A stretch of 64,000 nucleotides of DNA from Elephas maximus indicus (taxonomy: Eukaryota; Chordata; Mammalia; Proboscidea; Elephantidae). The stretch spans positions 3,224,001 through 3,288,000 of the forward strand of contig NW_026060237.1 of assembly GCF_024166365.1 (NCBI RefSeq), in the 5' to 3' direction. Position numbers and translations under genes: made by a program. Each line of letters begins with the position of its first letter. The stretch's first letter is position 1. Below, in pieces: positions 25,127 through 36,000 of the stretch. Under the pieces are notes generated by a model. That model was not told the DNA's origin and searched no databases. It saw only the letters and a program-made list of their open reading frames with translations.

Positions 25127-26052
25127 TTTTACTGATTAGTCAGTAGATAAGAACTGTTTTAGGTGAAGGGAAGGACAATACTCAAAACATGGAAAGTCAG
25201 CTCAACTGGACTGGACCAAAAGCAAAGAAGTTTCCGGGATAAACTGAATGCTTCAAAGGTCAGCGGAGCAAGGGCGGGGCTTTGGGGACCATGGTTTAAG
25301 GGGACTTCTAAGTCAATTGGCAAAATGATTCTATTATGAAAACATTCTGCATCCCACTTTGAAGTGTGGCGTCTGGGGTCTTAAATGCTAAGAAGTGGCC
25401 ATCTAAGATGCATCAGTTGGTCTCAACCCACCTGGATCAAAGGACGATGAAGAACACCAAGGTCACACGATAACGAAGAGCCCAAGAGACAGAAAGGGCC
25501 ACATGAACCAGAGACTTACATCATCCTGAGACCAGAAGAACTAGATGGTGCCCGGCCACAACCGATGACTGCCCTGACAGGGAGCACAAGAGAGAACCCC
25601 TGAGGGAGCAGGAGATTAGTGGGATGCAGACCCCAACTTCTCACAAAAAGACCATACTTAATGGTCTGACTGAGACTAGAGGAATCCCGGCGGTCATGGT
25701 TCCCAGACCTCTTGTTGGCCCAGCACAGGAACCATTCCCGAAGACAACTCATCAGACATGAAAGGGACTGGACAGTGAGTAGGAGAGAGATGCTGATGAA
25801 GAGTGAGCTATTTGTAACAGGTGGACACTTGAGGCTGTGTTGGCATCTCCTGTCTGGAGGGGGGATGGGAGGATACAGAGAGTTGGAAGCTTGCAAAAGT
25901 GTCACGAGAGACTGGAAGGGCTGACTTATTAGGGGGAGAGCAAGTGGGAGTACGGAGTAACGTGTATATAAACTTATATGTGACAGTTTGACTTGATTTG
26001 TAAACGTTCACTTGAAGTTCAATAAAAGTTAATAAAAAAATTGAAACCCACT

Positions 26053-26129
26053 CAATACATAAATTAAAATTTTCCTTGTTAGATAAATTTTAATATTTCC
26101 AGTATTTTTTTCACCTTTACTATGTTACT
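26053..26129. other. Short AT-rich spacer
   Basis: The sequence between the complete L1 and the RTE scrap is AT-rich and has no recognised feature. Confidence 0.5.
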
Positions 26130-26251
26130 ATGCACAACAGAAAGAAACACTGCCCAGTTGTGAGCCATCCTTACAATCGTTGTTATGCTTGAGCTCATTG
26201 TAGCAGACACTGTGTCAATCCACCTTCTTGAGGGTCTTCCTCTTTTCCGTT
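26130..26251 (-). mobile_element. RTE-clade LINE fragment interrupted by L1
   Basis: 'CTATGCACAACAGAAAGAAA', 'TCGTTGTTATGCTTGAGC' and 'GAGGGTCTTCCTCTTTTCC' match the RTE 3' region. The fragment stops abruptly at the 5' junction of the following truncated L1. Confidence 0.85.
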
Positions 26252-28062
26252 AAAATGACGAAGAGAAACCAGGTAACTGGGAGCTCCTAAAAATCAAACA
26301 CCTATGCTCATCTAAAGATTTCACCAAAAGAGTAAAAAGACCACCTACAGATTGGGAAAGAATTTTCAGCTATGACATCTCCGACCAGCGCCTGATCTCT
26401 AAAATCTATATGATTCTGTCAAAACTCAACCACAGAAAGACAAACAACCCAATCAAGAAGTGGGCAAAGGATATGAACATGCACTTCACTAAAGAAGATA
26501 TTCAGGTGGGTAACAGACACATGAGAAAATGCTCTTGATCATTAGCCATTAGAGAAATGCAAATTAAAACTACGATGAGATTCCACCTCACTCCAACAAG
26601 GCTGGCATTAATCCAAAAAACACGGAATAATAAACGTTGGAGGGGCTGCGGAGAGATTGCAACACTTCTACACTGCTGGTGGTAATGTAAAATGGTATAA
26701 CAACTTTGGAAATCTATCTAGCGTTTTTAAAAAGTTAGAAATAGAACTACCATACAACCCAGAAATCCCACTCCTCGGAATATACCCTAGAGAAATAAGA
26801 GCCTTTACACGAACAGATATATGCACACCCGTGTTTATTGCAGCACTGTTTACAATAGCAAAAAGATGGAAGTAACCAAGGTGTCCATCAATGGATCAAT
26901 GGTTAAATAAATTGTGGTATATTCACTCAATGGAATACTATGCATTGATAAAGAATAGTGAGGAGTCTGTGAAACATTTCATAACATGGAGGAACCTGGA
27001 AGGCATTATGTGAGTGAAATGAGTTAGATGCAAAAGGACAAATATTGTGTAAGACCACTATTATAAGTTCTTGAGAAATAGTATAAACTGAAAAGAACAT
27101 ATTCTTTTGTGGTTACGAGAGTGGGGAGTGAGGGAGGGTAGGAGGGGGTTATTTACTGATCAGTTAGGTGAAGGGAAGGACAATACTCAATACAGGGAAG
27201 GTCAGCTCAACTGGACTGGACCAAAAGCAAAGAAGTTTCCGGGATAAACTGAATGCTTTGAAGGTCCACGGAGCAAGGGTGAGGGTTTGGGGACTATGGC
27301 TTAAGGGGACTTCTAAGTCAGTTGGCAAAATAAATTCTATTATGAAAACATTCTGCATCCCACTCGGAAGTGTGGCGTCTGCGGTTAAATGCTAACAAGC
27401 AGCCATCTAAGATGCATCAATTGGTCTCAACCCACCTGGATCAAAGGCGAATGAAGAACACCAAGGTCACACGATAACTATGAGCCCAAGAGACAGAAAG
27501 GACTACATGAACTAGAGACATATCATCCTGAGACAAGAAGAACTAGATGGTGCCCAGGCACAACCGATGACTGACCTGACAGGGAGCATAACAGAGAATC
27601 CCTGATGGAGCAGGAGAATAGTGGGATGCAGATCCCAAATTCTCATAAAAAGACCCGACTTAATGGTCTGACTGAGAGTAGAATAATCCCGGCAGTCATG
27701 GTCCCCAAACCTTCTGTTGGCCCAGGACAGGAACCATTCCCGAAGACAACTCATCAGACATGGAAGGCACTGGACAATGGGTAGGAGAGAGATGCTGATG
27801 AAGAGTGAGCTACTTGTATCAGGTGGACACTTGAGACTGTGTTGGCATCTCCTGTCTGGAGGGGGGATGGGAGGGTAGAGAGAGTTGGAAGCTGACAAAA
27901 CGGTCACGAAAGGAGAGACTAGAAGGAGGGAGCAGGCTGACTCATTAGGGGGAAAGTAAATGCGAGTATGTAGTAAGCTGTATATAAGCTTATATGTGAC
28001 AGAATGACTAGATTTATAAACTTTCACTTACAGCACAATAAAAATTGTTAAAAAAAAAATCC
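26252..28062 (+). mobile_element. L1 element, 5'-truncated near the end of ORF2
   Basis: The element starts in the ORF2 C-terminal region and contains the cysteine-motif region near 26636-26690 (damaged) and the frame at 26657-26875. The roughly 1-kb 3' UTR is shared by the other copies, and an A-tail ends near 28062. The 5' junction cuts into an RTE fragment. Confidence 0.92.
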
Positions 28063-28063
28063 A

Positions 28064-28262
28064 AACCAGTTACTGTCAAGCCCATTCCCACTCACAGCAC
28101 CCCCGTGTGTGCCTGAGTAGACCAGTGCTCCGTAGGGTTTTCAGTGGCGGATTTTTTGGAAGTAGTTCACCAGGTCTTTCTTCCGAGGCACCCCTAGGTG
28201 GACTCAAACCTCCAACCTTTTGGATAGCAGCCCCAAGCTTTGAGCCATTCAGGGACTCCTCA
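28064..28262 (-). mobile_element. AfroSINE, antisense
   Basis: The + strand shows the complement of the SINE: 'CCGTAGGGTTTTCAGTGG', 'AGGTGGACTCAAACCTCC' (B box complement) and 'GAGCCATTCAGGGACTCC'. Confidence 0.88.
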
Positions 28263-28292
28263 ATTCAAGTCAGCCCAAAAAACAAACAAACC

Positions 28293-28469
28293 AACTCACT
28301 GCCATGGAGTCAATTCTGACTCATACTGATCCCATGGGGTTTCCAAGGCTGTAAATCTTTAAGGAAGCAGGCTGTCGCATCTTTTTCTCATGGAGCCGCT
28401 GATGGTTTTGAACCACAGAAATTTTGGTTAGCAGTTGAGCGCTTATCCACTGTGCCACCAGGGCTTCAA
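28293..28469 (-). mobile_element. AfroSINE, antisense
   Basis: Complement landmarks are 'CACTGCCATGGAGTCAATTC', 'CCCATGGGGTTTCCAAGGC' and 'CACTGTGCCACCAGGGCTTC'. It lies directly beside the preceding SINE in the same orientation. Confidence 0.88.
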
Positions 28470-28499
28470 AGTCAACAAAGAGTAATTTCTACTAAATAA

Positions 28500-29135
28500 A
28501 ATACATTGTTGAAGGGGAATCCACACAGACGTCCATCAGTGGATAAACGGATAAACAGAATGTGGTCTCGCCATACAACAGAGTATTACCTGGCCATAAA
28601 AAGATCAAAGTACTGAACCATACACAACGTAGAAGAACCTTGAAAACATAATATTAAATGATGGAAGGCAATCACAGAATAGCACATATGGTCTGTTTCC
28701 ACGTGCACGAGATGTTCAGAACAGGCAAATTTATAAGGACAGAAAGTAGTTTGTTAGTGCTGGGTGCTGTGGAGTCAATTCTGACCCCAAGTGTTACACA
28801 GCAGAAGTGCCCCAGGGGGTTTCCCAGCCTGTAATCTTTATGGGAGCAGGTCACCAGGTCTTTATTCCTCAGAGATGCTGTGTGGGTTGGAACCTCCGAC
28901 TTTTTGTTTAGCAGCTAAGCACTTAAGCAGGACTCCCAGACAATAGATTAGTGTTTGCTTACTTTTGGAAGCTGGGAGACGTGGGTTGATAATTAACTGG
29001 TAAAAGGGAATGAGATTTCTTTTGGCTGTGATGAAAATGTGCTGAAATTGATTGTGGTGATAGATGAACAACTCTGACTATACTGAAAAGCATTAAAATG
29101 CACACTTCATGTCAGTAAATTGTATGGCATGTGAG
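28500..29135 (+). mobile_element. Ancient L1 (L1M-like) 3' end split by a SINE
   Basis: Segments 28500-28749 and 28945-29135 together read like the 3' end of an old mammalian L1: 'CAGAGTATTACCTGGCCATA', 'AGAACCTTGAAAACATAATA', 'GGCAAATTTATAAGGACAG', then 'GGCTGTGATGAAAATGTGC' and 'TGGTGATAGATGAACAACTC'. An antisense AfroSINE (28750-28942) interrupts it. The high divergence suggests an insertion older than the afrotherian elements. Confidence 0.75.
28750..28942 (-). mobile_element. AfroSINE, antisense, inside an old L1
   Basis: Complement landmarks are 'GGTGCTGTGGAGTCAATTCT', 'CCAGGGGGTTTCCCAGCC' and 'GTTTAGCAGCTAAGCACTTA'. It splits the ancient L1 3' end, so it is the younger insertion. Confidence 0.87.
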
Positions 29136-29184
29136 TTACTTCTCAACAGAGTGGGTGCCAAAATTAAAATAGCGTTGAAAGAAA

Positions 29185-30065
29185 ACTTTGAGACAATACA
29201 GGCCATCAAGCTGGTTCTGACTCAAAATGACCCTATGAACACAGCAAAAAACAATGCCTGGGTGAGTCCAATTCTAAGAACCGTTGCTATGTTTGAGCCT
29301 GTATTTGCAACTACAGTGTCAATTCATCAGACTAAGAGTCTTCTATTTTTTACTGTTTCTCTATCTTAATAATCATGATGTCATTTTCCAGGGACTGGTC
29401 CCACCCCTAATCATGTCCAAAGTACATGAGACAAACTCTGTCCTTGCTTTCAAAGAACATTCGGTCTGTATTTCTTCCAAGACAGATTTGTTCAATCTTC
29501 TAGCCCTCCACGGAATATTCTATATTCTTTGGCAACTCTGTACTGCAAAGTCACGATTTTTCTTCCACCTTCTTTATTCATTGTACAGCATTCTCACGTG
29601 TATGAGGCAAGTGAAAACATCATGGCTTGGTTCAGGTGCACCTCAGTCCTCCAAAACGACATCTTTGCTTTTCAAACTTTTAAGAGGACTTTTGCAGCAG
29701 ATGTGCCCAAGGCAATAAGCTGCTTAATTTCTTGACTCTTGCTTCCATGGGTGTTGACTGTGGTTTCAAATCAGAAACGCATCCATCAAGGTTGTATCCT
29801 GTCATGATATGTGTTTAATCTGTATGTTGACTAAGCTGAGAGGATGGGCTATGTGAACAAGAATGTGTCATCAGGATTGAAGAAGACCCATTAACAGCCT
29901 ACAGTAGTGGGAGGATACAACCCAGCTTGATGAAAGCAAAGATGACTGGAAGCACCTACTGATGAAAATCAGAACTACAGCTTTCAGTATGAGCTACACA
30001 TGAACATAAGGAAAACAAAAATCCTCACAACTGGGTTAATAAGTAACAACATAATAAATGGATAA
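29185..30065 (-). mobile_element. RTE-clade LINE copy with 5' inversion
   Basis: 29185-29776 is antisense RTE and covers the 3' part of the element, comparable to about 47.9-48.48 kb. 29777-30065 is sense RTE and covers the adjacent upstream part, comparable to about 48.5-48.8 kb. The two arms meet at about 29776 in opposite orientation, and the outer end of the inverted arm lies next to the start of the 3' arm in element coordinates. Both arms are full of stops. Confidence 0.8.
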
Positions 30066-30119
30066 AACAGAATTATCATAGCAAGGAACAATAACACACC
30101 TAAGTATAAACTCTAAAGA

Positions 30120-30545
30120 ACAGAAAGACTAAAACAGGTATTTTTACACCAATGTTTACAGATGCATGATTCACGAGAGCCAAAGGGCGGAAACATTAAG
30201 TGTCCATCAACAGATGAACTGATAAACAAAATATGACACTTACATACAAAGGAATATTAGTCAGCCATCAAAAATAACGGAGTTATAATGCATGTTATGA
30301 CATGGATGAATTACGAAAACATTATGTAAGTAAAAGAAGCCACAGAAAACCTGATAACTATTTTACACTTCCATTTATACCAGGTATCTAGAATAGGCCA
30401 ATGAGCTATTGTTTATCGGGTACAGAGTGACTATTTGAGATGAGGAAAACATCCTGGAAATACATATTTGTAATTGCTGTCACAGTATTATGAGTGTACT
30501 TAACATCGGTTAATTGTAAACTAAAAAAAAAAAAGTTGAACCGGT
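30120..30545 (+). mobile_element. Ancient L1 (L1M-like) 3' end
   Basis: Landmarks are 'AGTGTCCATCAACAGATGAA', 'AAGGAATATTAGTCAGCCAT', 'TGGATGAATTACGAAAACAT' and 'TAGAATAGGCCAATGAG'. This is the standard order of an old mammalian L1 3' end, and an A-rich end follows at about 30520-30535. Confidence 0.72.
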
Positions 30546-30784
30546 AACAGCTATGTTATGTATATTTTACCACAATAAAATGAAAACAAAACAAAAACAC
30601 AGAGAAAACTTTGCTGAGCACTCTAGCCAACAACTCCAGCCTCTGATTAATTTAGTTTTCAATAAGGTCTTTACGTAATGCATCCATAGAGAGTTTGTTC
30701 TCATCACCCACTCTGCTTTGCTGTATGTATTTGTATGTTTTACATAAACTTTTTGTCTCTACATTTGCCATACTAGAGGGTCCA

Positions 30785-30968
30785 GGATTGCACAGATGCC
30801 TGTCATGCTCGGCTATTCACAAAAAGTTGGGGGGATCACTTAGAAGCACCTTGGAAGAAAGGTCTGGCACTCTACTTCTAAAAAAATCTTCCATTCAAAA
30901 CTCTATGGAGCAGGTCTACTCTGACACACATGAGGTCACCACGAGTCAAAAGTGACTGGGAGGTAATT
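30785..30968 (+). mobile_element. AfroSINE, diverged
   Basis: The 5' part is weak. The later landmarks are clear: 'CACCTTGGAAGAAAGGTCTG', 'CACTCTACTTCTAAAAAAATC', 'ACTCTATGGAGCAGGTCTAC' and 'GAGGTCACCACGAGTCAAAA'. Confidence 0.8.
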
Positions 30969-31254
30969 TTTTTCCTTTAAGTGGGTGGGCAAATGGCTTG
31001 AGAATGTCCAAAAGGACATCATGAGTATGACACGAGGGATCAAAGTGTTATGCGCAGTTACTTTGCCTTCCCCTTGGCTCTTTGTTCAGTGAAAGTCAGA
31101 GAGAATGGCAGAGAGGTTTGGAAGGAATCTGTGCAACTAACTATGCCTACACCCTGCTTTAGAAAATACAGAGATTAAGCAGGAACCTGTGGAATATTAC
31201 TTTATAGTGTTCCTATTATTCAGCAATAAAAAAAAAGGGGAAGACAAAAAGAAA
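30969..31254. other. Unassigned sequence
   Basis: I see no gene or repeat that I can support in this stretch. Confidence 0.5.
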
Positions 31255-31405
31255 GATAAATGAACTCAGATAAGAGAAGAAAATGAAAAGGGCAGACAGA
31301 GAAAACGAACAAGCATTCTAAATGCTAATGTGGTAACCCAAGTCCTTCTAAGGGTTCTGACTGAAAGGTAATAAAGCGGTCCCTCAGGCTAGTTTTCCTG
31401 AGGAT
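31255..31405. repeat. About 150-bp segment, second copy
   Basis: This is the partner of 11093-11245. It lies about 0.8 kb upstream of the TSPY promoter and shares the blocks around 'AAGTCCTTCTAAGGGTTCTG' and 'GGCTAGTTTTCCTGAG'. The similarity ends on both sides near these limits. Confidence 0.7.
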
Positions 31406-31824
31406 AATTAGCAGGGTGTGTTGATCCAGACTTCAAAATACTGGGCTTGTTGCTTCAGACTAAGAAAGAAATATGACTGAGCTTCTTTAAGGATTGAATT
31501 GACTGGAATTCAAGGGGTTTGTTTGGGTTCTCAGCCACCCTCATTGCCACCATTTCTGTTTAACAAGCAGGCTGATGGGGGAGGGGCTTCACGGTCGTGG
31601 TAGGTGGTCTTGAGGCTCCACAGGGAATGTGATGGGGAGAGCTCGGAAAGAGGATGCTTCCAGCCCCACCCGTTAATGCGAGACTGCCTGCGAGCAGTTC
31701 TCCTGGAGATCAGATGTGACAACAGGGTTTCTGGCTGGGTGGAGTGAGGAAACGCATGGTGCGGGCCCCCCCATGGGGCACCACGTCATGAGTTTTCCCC
31801 AACTGAGGAGCCGCGCACAAAACT

Positions 31825-31976
31825 TGTTGCCCTCCAGTTGATTTTCACTCATAGCGACCTTAGAGGACAGAGTAGAAATGCCCCATAGAGTTTCCAACGA
31901 ACGCCTGGTGGGTCTGAACTGCCGCCCCTTTGGTTAGAAGCAGCAACACTTAGACACTACGCCACCAGGGTATCCA
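31825..31976 (-). mobile_element. AfroSINE, antisense, upstream of TSPY
   Basis: Complement landmarks are 'TTTTCACTCATAGCGACC', 'AGTAGAAATGCCCCATAGAG' and 'ACTACGCCACCAGGGTATCC'. It ends about 250 bp upstream of the TSPY core promoter elements. Confidence 0.87.
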
Positions 31977-32026
31977 ACTGAGGACGGAGAGTACGCCACC
32001 AGGGTATCCAACTGAGGACGGAGAGA
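31956..32026. repeat. Short direct duplication (about 33 bp, two copies)
   Basis: The block from 'ACGCCACCAGGGTATCC' to 'ACTGAGGACGGAGAG' occurs twice in tandem. It spans the SINE end and the flanking unique sequence. Confidence 0.85.
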
Positions 32027-32230
32027 CAAATGAGTACCTCTGGAGGGAGGCACAGTAGAGATGAGCCACCACGTGCCTGTAGGTGCAGCCTGGACCTCCT
32101 GCAGCGCTAATGACCAGGGTCCAGCCACGTTCCATCTGGAAGGCCAAGATGATTCCCTCTGTCCTGTGCAGGGCGCCCTCTGCAGGCTGGCCCTGGTAGT
32201 GCAGAGGCTGCCCTGAGTCTGAGCGAGGCA

Positions 32231-32305
32231 AGGGGCGGGGTAGGAGTAGGGGCAGTCTCCGCCCCTGGCCGTCACTGATTGGTTGCGTTTGGTGACGTCA
32301 CCAGT
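32231..32305 (+). promoter_or_regulatory. TSPY-like promoter: GC boxes, CCAAT, CRE
   Basis: In 75 bp there are a GC box GGGGCGGGG (32232-32240), a reverse GC box CCGCCCC (32259-32265), an inverted CCAAT box ATTGG (32278-32282) and the full palindromic cAMP-response element TGACGTCA (32293-32300). No TATA box is evident. The region opens a CpG-rich stretch that runs to about 32.95 kb. CREM-type activators acting through CREs are well known for post-meiotic testis genes; use here is inferred. The start site is probably just downstream. Confidence 0.7.
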
Positions 32306-32476
32306 GGCGCGACAAAGCCTGTTACTGCCAAGTGCGGGGATTCTCTCCAGAAAGACCTGCTGACACCCAACGTCGCTCTCCACGAGCAGAGAATTTTGAG
32401 AAGAGGGAACGACCAGGGCCAGGTGCGTCTACCGTCCCCGGGAGGTCTTCACCCCCACAGCCCTCGTCCAGCCCAC

Positions 32477-33070
32477 ATGACGAGCGTGGCGCGGCCTGGG
32501 GAAGGCAGGGCTGCCCGGGGAGGCTGGGAGGACAGCGGCCTGCGAAGTGGCCCTTTAAAAAGACGGTACCCGGGGTGTCCCGGGGAGCAGCCCCCGGAGA
32601 GCTGTAGCGCCAAGATGGAGCAGGCCGCAGCGGGTGCGCAGGCTCAGGACGAGATGTCTGAGGAGGCTGCCATTTTCTGTGGGGTGCTGGTAGAGGAGAG
32701 CGGGGCCTGGGGGAAAGAACGGAGGTGCACGAGGAGAAGGTGGTGGTGGTGGAGGACATAACTGAGGAGGTGGAGGTCGTGACCGTGGGGGACGGGGGAC
32801 GAGGAAGAACAGGAACAGGCGGAGGAGCAGGAGCAGCGCGAACAGCCCCAGGCCGAGCAGGCCCAGTCTTCGCCTGGACCCTTCAGCACCCAGCGCTTCC
32901 TGGAGGCCTTGGAGGCCCTGGAGGCCCTTCAAATGGAGATAGGGCCTATGAACGCCAAGGCCAACAGGGACTACTTTCGCCTGAGGAGTAAGCTGGTGCA
33001 GAGTTGTAAGCCACACCTGAACCGCAGAAGCGCCATCATCCAGGGCATCCCAGGATTCTGGGTCAAAGCA
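32477..33070 (+). CDS. TSPY: TSPY-like exon 1 (coding part)
   Basis: Candidate starts in one frame are 32279, 32477, 32615 (MEQAAAG, after AAG) and 32651; 32615 lies closest to the common TSPY start region. The acidic segment changes frame near 32712 ([20 protein letters not shown]) and changes back near 32790 ([17 protein letters not shown]). Coding then runs through [18 protein letters not shown], a long-helix start, and [18 protein letters not shown]. The donor is GCA|GTATCC, a weak GT site. The frame changes lie in G-runs, a common place for sequencing errors. Confidence 0.8.
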
Positions 33071-36000
33071 GTATCCTTTCAGTGGGAGCTCCGACGGGTG
33101 GGAGGTGGATGAGGGAAGAGGGTTAAAAGAGCAGAAAGGTGGGCGGGGAGGGTGCGTGGTGTCCAGAGGGTACACAGGTGGGGGAATAGAGCCAGGGCAG
33201 CATCTACACTAAGAGAACCCTGAGGCGGGGACTGCAGGTAAATCTTCTGGCCCTGTCCTGAGAAGGGCAAACCTTCCCAGGGCCTAGGACCAGAGGCCAC
33301 AGGGAGCATAAGAATACCTTTGATGACCGGAATGTCCATGCCAACCAGTCACCAAAAAAAAAAAACAAACCCAGTGTCGGGGAGTCGATTCCTACACGTA
33401 GCAGCCCTAGAGGACAGAGTAGAACTGCCCCATAAAGCTTCCAAGGAGCGCCTGGTGGATTGGAACTGCCAACCCTTTGGGAAGCAGCCCTATCACTTAA
33501 GCACCCCACCACCAAGGTTTGTAGTCAGCCACTACCAGTTTCACATCTCCAAAAGGCAAATTTCTTGTTACTCAGGTTTTCTTTGCTGAGCAGCTGTTGT
33601 TTTTTACATGGCCTCAGCACCCCACCCCAGAACACACCAGCCAGCTCCAGCTTCTGCATCCACAGCCCCCTCTCCACAGCCCCCACATATGTGCCCTCTC
33701 ATTGCCTCATAGGAATCTGTCAGAGCTTCAAACAGAGCCAGGCACCCATGGATAGTGCCTGGGGCTCATCTAGGACACATGATATCAAGGGTTTGCCCCC
33801 AGCATCCTGACTGAGGACCAGAGACAGCCACAGGAGAGCCAGGACACCCCACATGCAAACAGTAGCAGTGTCAGGCTAGATCACAGCACATAGGCAGGTA
33901 TCAGGAGTCTCAGGAGACAGACTATGTGTGAACCTACAGATAGCTTCACATGAGCAGAAAGGGCAGGGCAACACTAGGCCCCAAGATGCATATGTTGCTG
34001 GACCACAGTTGAAGGGGAGTGTGGGTGGGTGTGGCAATGACAGGAGGTCTGGGAGACTGCCTGCCCCAGCCACTGGTTGCTGGCCAGGTGTGCTCATCTG
34101 TTGTGACCTCTTCTGTGCCTGGCCTCGGAAAGCTCCTTGACCCCATACAGATTGCGAACCACCCCCAGATGTCAGCCTTGATCAGTGAGAAAGATGAAGA
34201 TATGCTCAGCTACCTGATCACTTTGGAGGTTAGACCCAGAGCTCAGTTGGGGAAGGAGAACTAGAAAGGATTCATCCATAGAAACAGGCATGGGCTAGTC
34301 TCCCCAGAAGGGGAACTCTCCTAAAAAAGACATCTCACCTTTCTCGTCTGCTCATTTCTCCCAGGTGGAGAATTTCATCCATCCCAATAATGGCTGCAAA
34401 ATCACATTTTTTTTTCGGAGGAACCCCTATTTTTGGAATGAAGTGATCATTAAGGGATATGACATTACCGTCACTGGTAAGAAGTGGCTCCCTTGATGAA
34501 TGGAGAGAGTGTCAGAGGTGTTTTGAGGGCCAACATGATCTAGGCCTTTCCCTCTGTTCCTGTATTTCTCCAGGATATACGGCATTTTATTCCACTCCAA
34601 TCCAGTGGTTCCAGAATTATGAATGTGAGGCTCACAGCCGCAGGCATCATGACACCAGCGTTAACTTCTTCAACTGGTTCTCTGTTCCCGACTTCTCAGG
34701 GTATAACAGGATTACTGAGGTATGCCTGTGTAGATAAGGTGAGACATGGCCTCCACGTGTTCCCAGTTACTTTGGAAATGAGTGCTGACCCTGCATGATC
34801 TTTCTATTTGCACTACCAGATCATCAGTGAGGACCTATGGATTAATCCCCTGAAGTACTACCTGAGGGAGGACAGAACCATGATAGGAATGGGGAGAGAT
34901 CAGGTGAGGATCATGGTACGGGCCATTGACATGAGTGTTGTCTGGGGACCTAGGCGCATCTTCTAGAGACAGTCTGAGACAGGAACATTGGAGAAATGTA
35001 GTGCGAAATAGGCTATAGCTAGGGAAACTTAATCTCAGTGAGAAGTATAACTGCCCATGAACACTCAGAGAGAAGTAAGGATGTATTATTAATATGTGTT
35101 CCCTGGACTATCATTTCATGGTTATGAAAGCACCCTCAGCCCTCCTGCCACCGGTGAAAGTCTGGCTCATGCTCAGGTCCACCTAGCATCCTCCCACCAA
35201 TATCCATAAATCTTTATGAGTGAGTCATCCTTAGAATTTACATTTCCATGAGGCAGCTGTGCAAGATTGTGGAGAATAATTTTGAATTTATGTGGGAGGA
35301 AATGTAATAGATCACAAATATGGAAGGGACAGTCCATGAGGAGTTAACACGGTATATAATACATTTCAGTGAATATATGTTATGTGTCTGTGTGTGTGTG
35401 TATGTGTCATCAAGGCCACTCCCAGCACGAGGCATGAACATGATGCAACATCAAACTTCACCTAAAGGAGGAAAAAAAAGAAAAATCCAAGAAGCCACTT
35501 TAGATTTGGAAAGGAATAATCAGCACGGATCCTGTGAACAGGAGAGAAATGAAGAAGCAATTGGATGGTAGAAGATAAAAAGGGACTGAGATGCTGATAA
35601 ACCTTGAAGAATATTGAAAAATAGACAATTCCAAGTGTCTGTCTGTGTCTAAGTGTGAGTCCATGTGCTAGGTAGATGGTGACTTCAAGGATTAAAACAA
35701 ATCCTGACATTGGACTTTTGAAATCACTGCTCAGGAGGTTTCAGTATATAGGGGGAGGCAGGACTATAAAGCTAGAGGGAAGGGATTCAACAGGCTTTAG
35801 GATACCAAATGAGGACACATTTCTTTCCACAGGACAGTAGCTGGGATTAGGAGGAGAAAGAGATAGCAGTTTATTGGGGACTTAAGTTTTTTTATTGAAA
35901 AAGTATAGGATGGGCTTAAAGAGCAGGGTCTGGCAGTCTGGTAACATTTCAGTGGTACCTCTTGGGTATATTCACACACATTAAGGTGATAACAGACAGA

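Larger units (their letters stand above)
17993..26040 (+). mobile_element. Structurally complete L1 (about 8 kb)
   Basis: All L1 parts are present in order: a 5' end of the 'GGCCAAGATGGCTGACTAGG' type; a GC-rich 5' UTR with 214-bp tandem units; ORF1 at about 19745-20774; an inter-ORF spacer of about 450 bp; ORF2 at about 21225-25030; a 3' UTR of about 1 kb with a G-rich tract; and a tail near 26028-26040. Flanks 'AAAAATGAAACTC' (17977-17989) and 'AAAAATTGAAACCC' (26036-26049) may be an imperfect target-site duplication. ORF1 has one frameshift and ORF2 several breaks, so the copy is not autonomous as read. Confidence 0.95.

Noticed and set aside
31934..32383. Minus-strand 149-codon frame upstream of TSPY as a bidirectional-promoter gene
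   Set aside because: It reads through a SINE, a short tandem duplication and the TSPY promoter, and the product resembles nothing I know.
32279..32761. A 160-codon + strand frame as a separate protein
   Set aside because: Its second half is TSPY exon 1 in the N-terminal frame and ends at the frame disruption. The upstream half overlaps the promoter and probably the 5' UTR, so it is not an independent gene.
32555..33175. Minus-strand open frame of 206 codons opposite TSPY exon 1
   Set aside because: It is antisense to the CpG-rich, Glu/Gln-rich exon 1. Leu/Pro-rich composition is what the complement of such codons gives. No splice or protein evidence supports it.
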